This document shows positions 37,736-46,992 of a stretch of DNA of 64,000 nt, piece after piece; position 1 is the stretch's first letter, and each line of letters begins with the position of its first letter. The stretch is from Actinoplanes derwentensis (GTDB lineage: Bacteria > Actinomycetota > Actinomycetes > Mycobacteriales > Micromonosporaceae), in NCBI RefSeq assembly GCF_900104725.1, contig NZ_LT629758.1:6028501-6092500 (forward strand), given 5' to 3'. The translations under genes were made by a program, and so were the position numbers. The notes beneath the pieces are model-generated. The model saw only the letters and a program-made list of their open reading frames with translations, had not been told where the DNA came from and searched no databases.

Positions 37736-37980
37736 TTCCGGCCGAGCACGACACCCTCCCGAATGGAGTCCGCAAGGTCCGCATCGACGGCAACCGTGGT
37801 CTTCGCCGGCGCGGAGTGCAGTTCGATGGATCTGATCGTCACCAGAACGGACGGCGCCTCACTGCCCAAGATCACGAGTTCGTCGCCGATACGCAGAGCA
37901 TCGCCCTCCAGTTGCCCAGTGACGAACATCCAAGGACGGCTCGACAGACGGTGCACTCTTTCGACGATGAGCCGAGTCAT
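37732..37980 (-). CDS. Small beta-barrel protein (EF-Tu domain 2-like), candidate immunity partner of the ESX toxin
   Basis: 82 residues. The ATG at 37980 has GGAGG 8 nt upstream. The sequence alternates short beta strands with turns in the order seen in translation-factor domain 2 barrels (VHRLSSRPWMFVTGQLEG, LRIGDELVILG, VLVTIRSIELH). There is no GTPase domain. The ATG overlaps (ATGA) the stop that the upstream toxin gene would use if its amber codon were read as sense. The two were therefore one translationally coupled pair, and a role as the toxin's immunity or binding protein is a reasonable inference; a general accessory role is the alternative. Confidence 0.65.
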   Translation of the reverse strand: MTRLIVERVHRLSSRPWMFVTGQLEGDALRIGDELVILGSEAPSVLVTIRSIELHSAPAKTTVAVDADLADSIREGVVLGRN

Positions 37981-38081
37981 CTCCGGTTCCTCCTCCACGT
38001 CTCGACAAAGCTGTCCTCAGCCTCGTACGCCTCATCCTCCAAGGGCCCGGTCAGGGTCGAGATCCGGCCCTCCTCGTACTA
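37977..38081 (-). pseudogene. Severed C-terminal tail of the HExxH toxin (after an amber codon)
   Basis: Directly after the TAG at 38081-38079 the same frame continues for 33 sense codons (YEEGRIST, then GPLEDEAYEAEDSF, then WRRNRR) and ends at TGA 37979-37977. This reads as the natural tail of the metallopeptidase domain: in relatives HExxHVR is followed by Gln and then a Tyr/Glu-rich stretch. A single C-to-T change of CAG would explain the TAG. Confidence 0.7.
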
Positions 38082-39170
38082 TCTGACGTGCACGCTTTCA
38101 TGTCCGAGCGTCCGCACGAGTGTCTCCTCGTCCAGAAATGCCGAGGGGCCCAGCTGAACACCGAACTGATCGGTTCTGGCCACAGCGCCCTGGATGTCCA
38201 GATACGCGATGTCGTCCGCGCTCTCGACGGCATCGACCGGCATCCCCCGAAAGTCAACGCCGGCGAGCTCGGTGTAGTGCTGGATGGTCTCCGCGGTTCG
38301 CGGCAAACCGCCACCTTGTTCGAAAGCCTCGCGGTTTGACAACGTGACGGACCGCGAGTAGAGGCTGACGCCACCATGCGGTGCCGAGCTTGTCGGTTCG
38401 GCCCGGCTGAGACGCCCGACCAGTTGCTTGAGCCGGTCGAGGATGCCCGCAAGTTCGTCGAGCCTGCCGCTCAGGCGGCGCAAGCTGTTCAACAACGCCC
38501 GAATGAAGTGCTGAATCCGGTTGGCCCACGTGGTGACCAATGCGACGACTTGGCTGACCACCACCGGGGTGGCAAGTCCCAACGTGACGCCCTCCGCGGC
38601 CAGCCACTGCGGCAACCGGACGGCAAGAGTGGCAACGAACTGGGCGATCAGGTCGCGGACTGTCTCCCGTACCAGGCCGACGAGGAGCCCGGCGCCTTCG
38701 ACCGCGTACGAGATCGCGTTGGTAACGGTCGCGATGCCCTCGACCGCGGCGATCTGCTCGGCAGCGTGGGCGCGGTAGGCATCACCGGATGCGCCGTACC
38801 AGTCAGAGGTCTGCGTTCGGACCGCGGCAGCGTATCGCTCGTGGGTCCCGGCAACGGATGCAGCTACGTTACGCCAGGTAGCCGCATGCGCGGCGATCTC
38901 GTCCGGCTGGCCGGCAAGCCAGTCAAGGGCATCCTTGAGCGGCTTGACGTGCTCCAACAGCCAGCTGACACCCCAAGCCATCATGGAGCCGAGCGGATCG
39001 ATCGCCACGGCCAGGGTGTCGAGGCTGCCCCCGACCCCGCCCAGGGTGGCATCGACCCAGCTGTTGTCATGGATACCGTCGCTGATCTGCCGCGCGTCCT
39101 CGATCAGTCCCAGTCCGGTAGACCAGGTGGTCGAACTCTGTGCTTGTGCGATGAGGGGATTGTCGTTCAC
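38079..39170 (-). CDS. ESX-type secreted toxin with WXG domain and C-terminal HExxH metallopeptidase-like domain, truncated by an amber stop
   Basis: 363 residues as read. The GTG at 39170 overlaps the stop of the EspC-like gene. Residues about 85-150 form a WXG100-like helical hairpin with WYG at 124-126. Two hydrophobic helical blocks follow (about 155-215), then a toxin domain from about 285 with GVDFRGMPVDAVESADD and TLGHESVHVR. H357, E358 and H361 make a zinc-protease motif two residues before the TAG. The third ligand would lie in the lost tail, so the truncated product may be inactive. The protein is the likely effector of a YbaB/EspC/WXG operon exported by a type VII system encoded elsewhere. 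Read-through or a sequencing error at the TAG cannot be excluded. Confidence 0.8.
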   Translation of the reverse strand: MNDNPLIAQAQSSTTWSTGLGLIEDARQISDGIHDNSWVDATLGGVGGSLDTLAVAIDPLGSMMAWGVSWLLEHVKPLKDALDWLAGQPDEIAAHAATWRNVAASVAGTHERYAAAVRTQTSDWYGASGDAYRAHAAEQIAAVEGIATVTNAISYAVEGAGLLVGLVRETVRDLIAQFVATLAVRLPQWLAAEGVTLGLATPVVVSQVVALVTTWANRIQHFIRALLNSLRRLSGRLDELAGILDRLKQLVGRLSRAEPTSSAPHGGVSLYSRSVTLSNREAFEQGGGLPRTAETIQHYTELAGVDFRGMPVDAVESADDIAYLDIQGAVARTDQFGVQLGPSAFLDEETLVRTLGHESVHVR

Positions 39171-39493
39171 AACGGCAACTCGAAGCCTCGGTCCACCTCG
39201 GTCAGCCGCCGTGCGCTGTCGACATCAGCAGCTTCGATCTCCACGGCAGTAGCGCGCAACTTCAGCGCCGTCTCGGACAGGCAATCAACCGCGCCGTTCA
39301 AGACGTCGACAGCACCACCGAACAGGGGACTCAACAAACCGGGCAGGAACTGGCAGATTTCCCCGTACACCCGATGGTCCATGGTCACCTCGTGCACCGC
39401 CGACCGAGTGAGGGCCATGTTCTCAGCGGCCTCGCTGACCGCGTCGGCGTGTTGCCGAACAGCCTCGGCCGGAAACTGCATTCCGGCGCTCAT
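39167..39493 (-). CDS. EspC-type small ESX protein
   Basis: 108 residues, ATG at 39493 overlapping the upstream stop (ATGA). It is a predicted all-helical two-helix protein (FPAEAVRQHADAVSEAAENM at the start, SETALKLRATAVEIEAADVDSARRL at the end) of the EspC/WXG-like group. In actinobacteria such proteins are co-secreted or act as chaperone partners of ESX substrates. It is translationally coupled to the toxin gene downstream and probably pairs with its WXG domain. Confidence 0.78.
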   Translation of the reverse strand: MSAGMQFPAEAVRQHADAVSEAAENMALTRSAVHEVTMDHRVYGEICQFLPGLLSPLFGGAVDVLNGAVDCLSETALKLRATAVEIEAADVDSARRLTEVDRGFELPL

Positions 39494-39873
39494 CCGCGGG
39501 CCGTTCCGTCCGGCGCCGGAAACCGGGCTTCGAACGAGTCGACCACCGCCCGGCCGGCCTCGCTGTCCGCACCGACCGTCGCCTTCACCTGCTCGTCGAC
39601 CTTGCTGGACAACACGACCTGGACCCGCCGCATCACCACCATGATCTCGTGAGCCAGTCGCGGGCCCGGCAATCCATTCACTCGGTCGTCCAGATCCAAT
39701 GACTCGACCTGTCCCGAGGAACCAACCTTCACCCGGATCGCACCGTCAAGGCCCTCAGCCGAACCCGTCAGTTCGGCAACCCGCCGCGCTAGCTCGACAC
39801 TGCGCTCGGCCTGCAAATTGACCTGCGATGCCCATGAGTCCAGCCATTCTTCGGCAGCATCGACATCTTTCAC
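39490..39873 (-). CDS. YbaB/EbfC-family protein
   Basis: 127 residues. The GTG at 39873 is preceded by AAGGAGA, which decides against the longer start at 39903. A central beta region (GAIRVKVGSSGQVESLDLDD) is followed by a long amphipathic helix (LAHEIMVVMRRVQVVLSSKVDEQVKATV), the YbaB arrangement. Classical members bind DNA as dimers; versions placed first in ESX operons are common in actinobacteria and their role there is not settled. First gene of a four-gene operon with 4-bp overlaps. It diverges from the Wadjet operon with about 190 nt between starts. Confidence 0.8.
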   Translation of the reverse strand: MKDVDAAEEWLDSWASQVNLQAERSVELARRVAELTGSAEGLDGAIRVKVGSSGQVESLDLDDRVNGLPGPRLAHEIMVVMRRVQVVLSSKVDEQVKATVGADSEAGRAVVDSFEARFPAPDGTARG

Positions 39874-40064
39874 TGAACTCTCCTTCTCGCCAGCACACAG
39901 CACGCTATCGGCACCATGTCAGCAGAGAAGCCGTCGCGACCGTCAGTTCTCAACGGTCGCAAGCAGGGCGCTCCCCGCCGGAGGGTCCTCCGAGCGCGAC
40001 ACCTTGGACGACCGACGGACACCATGTGCGGGAGTCTGCGGCCGGGAGACGGTATCGTTGGCGT

Positions 40065-41615
40065 ATGGCGGAACCGCGGGCTTCGTCGTTCGGGCTGGAC
40101 GATTTCGGGGTCGACGACCGCCTTCGGCTGTTCAGCTACGTCAACGCCGACAACCGGCTCGCCTACCTGTGGCTTCTCCGGGCTTTCGACAGTGCCCGCT
40201 CCAGCTATCACGTCGTGTTGCACTCCTCCGACGTGCAGGCGGCGATGGCCGGTCTCGCCGAGATCCACCGTGACTGCCCCGATCCGGCGGGCCTCGAACT
40301 CCCCCGCCTGCTGGACGCCCTCGTCGACTGGGGTGTGCTGGACCGCGGGCAGGACGGCACCCGCGCGGCGACTCTCGCCGAGTACCGCAATCGGCACTCC
40401 GTCTACCAGTTCACCGAGGCCGGCTACCGCGCGCACCGCGCCGTCGAGTCGGTTCTCGCCGCCGGGCTGGACGACAGCACGCTGTCCCGGCTGGTCTTCG
40501 CGGATCTGCTCGCCGACTTGCAGGCGCTGGCTAAGGCCAATACGGACGGTGACGTCGAGGAGGTCTACCGCAAGCTCAACCGGCTGGACCGGGCGCTGGC
40601 CGACGTCGCCGAACGCGCCGCCCGCTTCTATCACATGCTCGGCGACCTGAGCCGGACCCACGACATCCGCCCGGAGGTCTTCCTCAACCACAAGGATGCT
40701 CTGCTCTCCCATTTGCGCGACTTCCACGACGAGTTGCAGCGGTACACACCGCGGCTGCGGGAGGCCGTCCACGAGGTGGAGGCGACCGGACTGGAGCGGA
40801 TGATCGAAGCGGCGGCCGAGGCCGACGAGCGGCTGTTCGCGACACCGGTCGAGCGCCTCGAGGACTGGCGCCGCCGCTGGCAGGGGCTGCGTTCGTGGCT
40901 GGCGCCGGAGAACGACCGGCCCAGTGAGGCCGACCGGCTGTCCGGCGCGACCATGGCCGCGATCGGTGACGTGCTCGCTCTGCTGCGCCGGGTCACCGAG
41001 GCCCGCCGGGGTGGGGTCAGCCGCGAGTCGCAGTTGCGCCATCTGGCGGCCTGGTTCACCGGCGCCGGTTCGGACCAGGCCGCGCACGCCGTCTTCGACG
41101 TGGTGTTCGGGCTGGGCGCGCCACGGCACGTCGGGGTGGCGTACCTCGACCCGGAAGCTGTTCCCGGCCGTCTCTCCTGGTGGGAGGCTCCGGCGGTGGA
41201 GCTGTCCCGTTCGCTGGTGCAGAGCGGGCGGATGCCGGGGCAGGGCAACGGCCGGATCGCGCGGATCGACCGGTCGGACTCCGCCCGCCGGGCGCTGCGG
41301 GAACGGCAGGTCGCTGAGGAGCGCCGGCAGGCGGAGGCGGCCACCAGCCTCATCGGCGCGGAGACTCTCACCGACGCGCAGGCCGGAGCGCTGCGCCGGC
41401 TTCTCGACATCGCCCTGTCGACGCGGCAGGCGGGCCGCCGAGAGGCGCCGCTGGCGGCCGCGGCTTTCGGGGTCCGGTTGACGCTCACTCCGTGTCCGGG
41501 CCGGTTCACCACCGTTCCCACCGAGTCGGGGCGGCTGCACATCGACGGCTTCGACCTCACTGTCAGCCCGGCCGCGCACACCACGGCGCGCCGGGCGGAG
41601 CCATCGGCCGCATGA
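40065..41615 (+). CDS. jetA: Wadjet defence protein JetA (DUF2397/TIGR02677 type)
   Basis: 516 residues. The ATG at 40065 has no close ribosome-binding site (GGGAG lies 16 nt away), so the transcript may be short-leadered. The protein is mostly helical and begins with a winged-helix-like region (RLRLFSYVNADNRLAYLWLLRAF), as in the TIGR02677 family. JetA is the kleisin-like subunit that bridges the SMC-like JetC heads in the plasmid-restricting complex. It is followed with a 4-bp overlap by jetB. The order A-B-C-D and domain set match the Wadjet version usually called type II. Confidence 0.9.
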   Translation: MAEPRASSFGLDDFGVDDRLRLFSYVNADNRLAYLWLLRAFDSARSSYHVVLHSSDVQAAMAGLAEIHRDCPDPAGLELPRLLDALVDWGVLDRGQDGTRAATLAEYRNRHSVYQFTEAGYRAHRAVESVLAAGLDDSTLSRLVFADLLADLQALAKANTDGDVEEVYRKLNRLDRALADVAERAARFYHMLGDLSRTHDIRPEVFLNHKDALLSHLRDFHDELQRYTPRLREAVHEVEATGLERMIEAAAEADERLFATPVERLEDWRRRWQGLRSWLAPENDRPSEADRLSGATMAAIGDVLALLRRVTEARRGGVSRESQLRHLAAWFTGAGSDQAAHAVFDVVFGLGAPRHVGVAYLDPEAVPGRLSWWEAPAVELSRSLVQSGRMPGQGNGRIARIDRSDSARRALRERQVAEERRQAEAATSLIGAETLTDAQAGALRRLLDIALSTRQAGRREAPLAAAAFGVRLTLTPCPGRFTTVPTESGRLHIDGFDLTVSPAAHTTARRAEPSAA

Positions 41616-42937
41616 GGTTCGCCGCCGACGTCTCCGATCTGGAGCTCGCCGACTACCAGCGCGCGATGCGGCTGCTGCTGCGGCATCCACTGATCACCGC
41701 GACCTGGCCGGACGAGAAGGCGCTGCCCCGGGTCCGCCGGTTCTCCACCGAACTACGGCGGGACCTGTCCGACGCGTTCGGTTACCGGCTGGAGTTGCAC
41801 GGCGCCACCGCCCGGCTGGCCCGTACCGCCGATCGACTGGAGACCGGCCGGCCGGCGATCTCGCGGACCGGCCGGCCGTTCGATCGCCAGCGTTACGCGT
41901 ACCTGTCGCTCTGTCTGGCGACGCTGGGCCGCTCCGGCATCCAGATCACCCTGTCCGAACTGGCCGAGGCGGTGACCGCCGACGCCGGCCGGATCACCGG
42001 GCTCGGGCTGGACCCGGACGCCGGAGCCGATCGGCGGGCGTTCGTCGACGCGGTCGCCTGGCTGGAGGAGCGGGGTGTGCTGCGGCTGGCCGACGGTTCC
42101 AGTACAGCCTGGGCCAGTGACCCCGGTACTGGCGAGGCGCTCTACGACATCGCCCGCGACGCCGTACTGGCGCTGTTCCGGCCGCCCAGGGTGTTGCAGC
42201 ACATCGACTCGGTGACGGCACTGCTGGAACGGGCGCCGACCAGCAGCGGCAACGCCGAGCGCCGGGCAGCGGCGCAGGCTGCCCGGCGTGCGGTGCTGGA
42301 ACAGCCGGTCGTCTACTACGACGACGTGACCGCCGAGATCGGCAACCATCTGCGCGGGCAGGCACTCCCCGCCGACCTGCAACGGCTGACCGGGTTGCGG
42401 CTGGAGCGCCGGGCCGAGGGCGTGTTGCTGGTCGACACGGCGGGCTGGTCGGTGGAACGGTTCCCGGGTACCGGATCGGTGGCGCAGGCGGCGTTGCTGC
42501 TGGCGGTGGCGATCGCCGAGCGGGTGGCCGATACGGACGGCCGGAAGACCCGCCGCATTCCGGTGCCGGATCCCACGGAGGCTCTGGAGAAACTGATCGG
42601 CCAGGTCGACGCGGGGCTGCCGGCGAGCGTTTCGCTGGGCGTGCACGCGGCCGAGGCGCCCACGGCGGAGCCGGCGGAGATCGAGACCGGGGAGCGGCGG
42701 TTGCCGCTGATCACCGACAGTTTCCTGCGGGAGGCGACGGCGGAGATCCTTGCGTCGTACGGGTCGGCTTTCGGTGCCGCCTGGCACGCCGATCCGGACC
42801 GGTTGCGTACCGAAGCGGTGGCCCTGCTCGTCCGGTTCGGCGCGGTGCTCACCGTTCCGGGCGGTGTCCTGGCCCGCCCCCTGCTAGGTCGTTATCGCAG
42901 CACCGTGGCCCAGGTCAAACAGCGCACTCTCTTCTGA
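41612..42937 (+). CDS. jetB: Wadjet defence protein JetB (DUF2398/TIGR02678 type)
   Basis: 441 residues. The ATG at 41612 overlaps the jetA stop (ATGA). The start LELADYQRAMRLLLRHPLIT and the segment RFSTELRRDLSDAFGYRLEL are characteristic of TIGR02678. Winged-helix segments follow (QRYAYLSLCLATLGRSGIQITL). JetB corresponds to the KITE-type subunit that binds JetA and helps load the SMC-like motor on DNA. It ends 14 nt before jetC. Confidence 0.9.
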   Translation: MRFAADVSDLELADYQRAMRLLLRHPLITATWPDEKALPRVRRFSTELRRDLSDAFGYRLELHGATARLARTADRLETGRPAISRTGRPFDRQRYAYLSLCLATLGRSGIQITLSELAEAVTADAGRITGLGLDPDAGADRRAFVDAVAWLEERGVLRLADGSSTAWASDPGTGEALYDIARDAVLALFRPPRVLQHIDSVTALLERAPTSSGNAERRAAAQAARRAVLEQPVVYYDDVTAEIGNHLRGQALPADLQRLTGLRLERRAEGVLLVDTAGWSVERFPGTGSVAQAALLLAVAIAERVADTDGRKTRRIPVPDPTEALEKLIGQVDAGLPASVSLGVHAAEAPTAEPAEIETGERRLPLITDSFLREATAEILASYGSAFGAAWHADPDRLRTEAVALLVRFGAVLTVPGGVLARPLLGRYRSTVAQVKQRTLF

Positions 42938-42951
42938 ACGAGGACTCTCCT

Positions 42952-45900
42952 TTGGCTCGTCTCGCCCCCACCCGTGCCGGTGTCATCAACCTCTGGGACT
43001 ACCGCGACGAGGAGTTCCTCTTCGTCGACGGCTGGCTCGTGCTGCGCGGCCCGAACGGCTCCGGCAAGACGAAGGCTCTGGAGGTGCTGTTCCCGTTCGT
43101 GCTGGACGGGCGGATCGAGCCGCGGCGGCTGAACCCGTTCGCTGGTGAGGACCGGACGATGAAGTCGAACCTGCTCTACCGGGGGCAGGACTCGGCGTAC
43201 GCCTACGTGTGGATGGAGTTCGGCGACGGCGAACGGTTCGTGACGATCGGCATCGGGTTGCGGGCTCACCGGCACAACGATCGGGTGACCCGCTGGCATT
43301 TCGTCGCCGAGGGCCGGGTCGGGGTGGACCTGTCGCTGCTGGACTCCGACGACCGCCCCGTGTCGCGGCGTGACCTGATCGACCGGCTGGGCGCGGAGTC
43401 GGTGCGCGATTCGGCCGAGGAGTACCGGCACTTGGTGGACGCACGGCTGTTCGGGCTGGGCCCGGCCCGTTACGAGCAGTTGCTCGACCTGGTGCTGACG
43501 TTGCGCAAGCCGCAGTTGGCGAAGGATCTCAACCCGGTGGAGTTGTCCCGCACTCTCCAGCGGGGCCTGCGGCCGGTGGAGGATCACTTGCTCGTCGAGG
43601 CTGCGCGCTCGTTCGACGACATGGAGGCGGTGGCCCGGACTCTCGAGGGGTTGATCGCGGCTGATGCCGCGACCACGGCCTTCCTCTCCATCTACGCCAC
43701 CTACCTGCGCACCCACGCGCGGGCGGCCGCCGATGCGGTCGGTGCCCGCCGGGACGGCGTCGGCGAACGCCGGGAGGCGCTGACCACCGCGCGTGCCGAG
43801 GCCGAGGCGGCGCTGGCCCGGGTCGAGCAGAACGAGCGACGGCTGCGCACGGTCGAGGGCGAGCCGGCGCGGCTGCGGGCGCATCTGGACCGGTTGAAGA
43901 GTTCGGCCGCCTACCGGTCGCACGAGCAGCTGGCCGATCTGGAACGGCACGTGCACGACCTGGGTGAGGCGGCGCGGCGGGCCGACGAGGTGGTCCGGGC
44001 CGAGCAGGAGGGCGCCGGGCGGCGGCGGGCGGATTCGGTGCGGGCCGCCGCGACCGCGCACGACGCGCGGTCCCGGGTGAACCGGGTGACGACCGACCTG
44101 GTGGTGGAGGCCGAGGCCGGCGGCATCGAATGGCGGGCCGGCGATGCGGACTCCGGCGGGCTCGCGGCCCGGCTGGCGGCCCGGTCCGCGGCGCGCCGCG
44201 AGGATGTGCGGGCGGTGCGGGAACTGGCCGGCCGGCTGACCGAGGCGGAGCGGGAGCACGTCCGGGCGTCCGAGATCGATCGGGCCGCCCGGGCCGCGGT
44301 GGAGGACGCGACGTCCGCCGAGGAGCAGGCCGGCGACGCGCTGGAGGTCGCCAGGGAGCAGACCACCGCGGCGGTATGGGCGTGGAGCACCGAACACACC
44401 GGACTGCTGACCGAGCTGGACGTGCCGGATCTACCGGACCGTCTCGCCGAGTCGGTCGCCATCGGCCCGGATTCTCTGCATGAGGTCTACCACGGGTGGG
44501 TGGCCGCACCTGTCGGCGCGATCCGCGACGAGGTGGCCGCGCTCGGATCCCGGATCGAGCGGCTGACCGATGAGCGGCGGCAGGTGGTGGACGAGCGGGC
44601 GGCCATCGCGGCCGAACACGACGACGCCCCGCCTTCGGCGCCGACCCGGACCGCGTCGCGGGAGAACCGGGCCGGCGCGCCATTGTGGCGTCTGGTCCGG
44701 TTCGCTGACGGGATCCCGGATCCGGAGGCGGCCGGGATCGAGGCGGCCCTGCACGCGGCCGGGCTGCTGGACGCCTGGCTGCATCCGTCCGGCGAGGACA
44801 CCGAGACGGCTCTGGCCGACGGTGAACAGGACGCCTACCTGCGGATCGCCACTGATCCGGCGGACCGGGCCGGCACGCTGGCCGACGTGCTGGTGGCCGA
44901 GGACCAGGATCTGGTGTCCGCCGAGCGGATCACGGCCGTCCTTCGCGGCATCGCCCTCGGGGACGTGACCGGACCGTCCGGGGTCACCGACGGTGGCCGG
45001 TGGGCGCAGGGGTCCGGAACCGGCCGGTTCGCCAAGGACCGCTGCGAATACATCGGGGCCACCGCCCGCGCGGCTCGGCGGGCCGCCCGGATCGCCGACC
45101 GGGACCGGCGGATCGCCGCCCTGGATCAGGAGATCGAGCAGGTCACGGCCGCGCGGGAGGACCGGCGGCAGGTGCTGGGCGCGGTGGACCGGGCGGGTGC
45201 GGCGTTGCCGCCGCGCACCGCGATCACCCGCGCCGAGCGCGATCTGGACCGGGCCGCGACCCTACTGCGGGTACGGCGGGAGTCGGCTCTCGAAGCGTCC
45301 GGCCGGCTCGACACCGCCGTGGCCGAGCGGGCCGCCGCCACCACCGGGTTGCGCCGGGCCAGCGCCGAACGGATGTTGCCGGCCGAGCGGCTGGACTCCA
45401 CCGCTGCCGCGCTGGACCGGTTCGACCGGCTCGGGATCGAATTGCGGCACGCTCATGACGGTGTGGAGAGCGCCACCCGTGCGGCCGAGGAGGCCGCCGA
45501 ACGGCACGCCGAGGCGGAGGAACGGTTCGAGGCTGCCGAGCGGGCGACCCGGGCCGCGCACGCCCGGCACACCGAGAAGGACGAGGAACTGCGGACCCTG
45601 TCGGCGGCGATCGGCGCCGAGGCGACCCGGGTGCTGGCGGAGGTCGCCGAGACCGAGGACGCCGTCACCGTCGCGGAACAGGCCCTGGAGCAGGCCCGGG
45701 AGGCGCACAGCACAGCCCAGCAGAACCGGGCGGGCGCGGCGGCGCGGGTCGAGATCGGTGCGCAGGCCGTGGCGGAGGCCGTCGTGGAGGCCCGGCGCGA
45801 GGCGGTGCGGCTCCGTCCGTACGCCCAAAGTGATCTTCTCGGTCTGATGCGCTGCCCGACTCACCTGCGGTGGCCGGCCGGCGACCCCGCGGACGATGAT

Positions 45901-46992
45901 CTCGACCCGGCGATCGTGACGCTGCACGAGGCCGTCCTGACCGCCACCCGGGAACTGAGCCCGACCGAGACGTCGTTGAAGCAGAGCGCGACCCGGTTGA
46001 CCGGCGCGCTCACCGATCTTCAGGCGCAACTGCCGGCCGCCGGGCTCGACCACCGGCCGGAATGGGACACCGACGAGGGCGTCATCGTGGTCCGGGTAGC
46101 CGACGAGCGAGGGCTGACCCCGGTCGCCACCTTCGCCGAACGGATCGCTGCCGAGCGCCGTGACCAGGAACAACTGCTCACCGACGCGGAGCAGCGGGTC
46201 TTCGAGGACGCGCTGCTGGGTCAACTGGCCGGGCAGATCCACCGCCGGACCATCGAGGCCCGGGACCTGGTCGGCGCGATGGACCAGCAGATGCGCGCCC
46301 GGAGAATGTCGTCCGGGCTGACCGTCGGGGTCGGCTGGCGGCTCTCCGACGACCTGGACCCGGAGCAGCGTGAGGTGTGCCGGCTACTGGAACGCGACCC
46401 GGCACGGCTCGGGCCGGGCCCGCTCACCACGTTGCGGCGGCATTTCGCGGCCCGGATCAAGTCGGCGCGTGCGCAGGCGGCGGAGAAGCCATACCGGGAA
46501 CTGCTCGCCGAAGTGCTCGACTACCGGCAGTGGCGAGTCTTCGCGTTCACCCTGCACCGGCCGGGCGGAGTGTCCGAGCCGTTGACCCGAGCCCGGCACA
46601 GTCAGCTCTCCGGCGGCGAGCAGTCGGTGTCGCTGCACCTGCCGCTGTTCGCGGCGGCGAACGCGCTGTTCGGTTCGGCGCGCCTGGACGCGCCCCGGCT
46701 GCTCGGCCTGGACGAGGCGTTCGCCGGGGTCGACGACAACGGGCGCGGCGAGCTGATGTCGCTGGCCAAACAGTTCGATCTGGACCTTTTCATGACCGGG
46801 TACGACCTGTGGGCCACCCATCCGGCGGTGACCGGCTGTGCGCACTACGACCTGTCACACTCCACGGTGGAGCACACCGTGTCGACGGTTCTGCTGGTCT
46901 GGGACGGCACCGTGAACGTGGCCGATTTCGACGGGACGCTCGCGGCGGCACTCGGCTCGCCGTCGACCCGCGCGGTTCCCGCCGATGCCTGA
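42952..46992 (+). CDS. jetC: Wadjet SMC-like ATPase JetC (TIGR02680 type)
   Basis: 1346 residues; TTG start with GAGGA 7 nt upstream. Walker A is GPNGSGKT (residues 33-40). Two very long coiled-coil arms rich in Ala, Arg and Glu lie at about 240-490 and 700-1000. The ABC signature LSGGEQ is near residue 1219 and Walker B (LLGLDEAFAGVDD) has Asp1254-Glu1255. It is the loop-extruding motor that senses small circular DNA. All nucleotide-binding motifs are intact, so the system looks functional. The middle contains a hinge-like globular part around 530-690. Confidence 0.93.
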   Translation: MARLAPTRAGVINLWDYRDEEFLFVDGWLVLRGPNGSGKTKALEVLFPFVLDGRIEPRRLNPFAGEDRTMKSNLLYRGQDSAYAYVWMEFGDGERFVTIGIGLRAHRHNDRVTRWHFVAEGRVGVDLSLLDSDDRPVSRRDLIDRLGAESVRDSAEEYRHLVDARLFGLGPARYEQLLDLVLTLRKPQLAKDLNPVELSRTLQRGLRPVEDHLLVEAARSFDDMEAVARTLEGLIAADAATTAFLSIYATYLRTHARAAADAVGARRDGVGERREALTTARAEAEAALARVEQNERRLRTVEGEPARLRAHLDRLKSSAAYRSHEQLADLERHVHDLGEAARRADEVVRAEQEGAGRRRADSVRAAATAHDARSRVNRVTTDLVVEAEAGGIEWRAGDADSGGLAARLAARSAARREDVRAVRELAGRLTEAEREHVRASEIDRAARAAVEDATSAEEQAGDALEVAREQTTAAVWAWSTEHTGLLTELDVPDLPDRLAESVAIGPDSLHEVYHGWVAAPVGAIRDEVAALGSRIERLTDERRQVVDERAAIAAEHDDAPPSAPTRTASRENRAGAPLWRLVRFADGIPDPEAAGIEAALHAAGLLDAWLHPSGEDTETALADGEQDAYLRIATDPADRAGTLADVLVAEDQDLVSAERITAVLRGIALGDVTGPSGVTDGGRWAQGSGTGRFAKDRCEYIGATARAARRAARIADRDRRIAALDQEIEQVTAAREDRRQVLGAVDRAGAALPPRTAITRAERDLDRAATLLRVRRESALEASGRLDTAVAERAAATTGLRRASAERMLPAERLDSTAAALDRFDRLGIELRHAHDGVESATRAAEEAAERHAEAEERFEAAERATRAAHARHTEKDEELRTLSAAIGAEATRVLAEVAETEDAVTVAEQALEQAREAHSTAQQNRAGAAARVEIGAQAVAEAVVEARREAVRLRPYAQSDLLGLMRCPTHLRWPAGDPADDDLDPAIVTLHEAVLTATRELSPTETSLKQSATRLTGALTDLQAQLPAAGLDHRPEWDTDEGVIVVRVADERGLTPVATFAERIAAERRDQEQLLTDAEQRVFEDALLGQLAGQIHRRTIEARDLVGAMDQQMRARRMSSGLTVGVGWRLSDDLDPEQREVCRLLERDPARLGPGPLTTLRRHFAARIKSARAQAAEKPYRELLAEVLDYRQWRVFAFTLHRPGGVSEPLTRARHSQLSGGEQSVSLHLPLFAAANALFGSARLDAPRLLGLDEAFAGVDDNGRGELMSLAKQFDLDLFMTGYDLWATHPAVTGCAHYDLSHSTVEHTVSTVLLVWDGTVNVADFDGTLAAALGSPSTRAVPADA

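Noticed and set aside
38079..38081. TAG considered as a pyrrolysine codon
   Set aside because: No pyl genes are visible, the group is not known to use pyrrolysine, and a Gln codon change explains the TAG.
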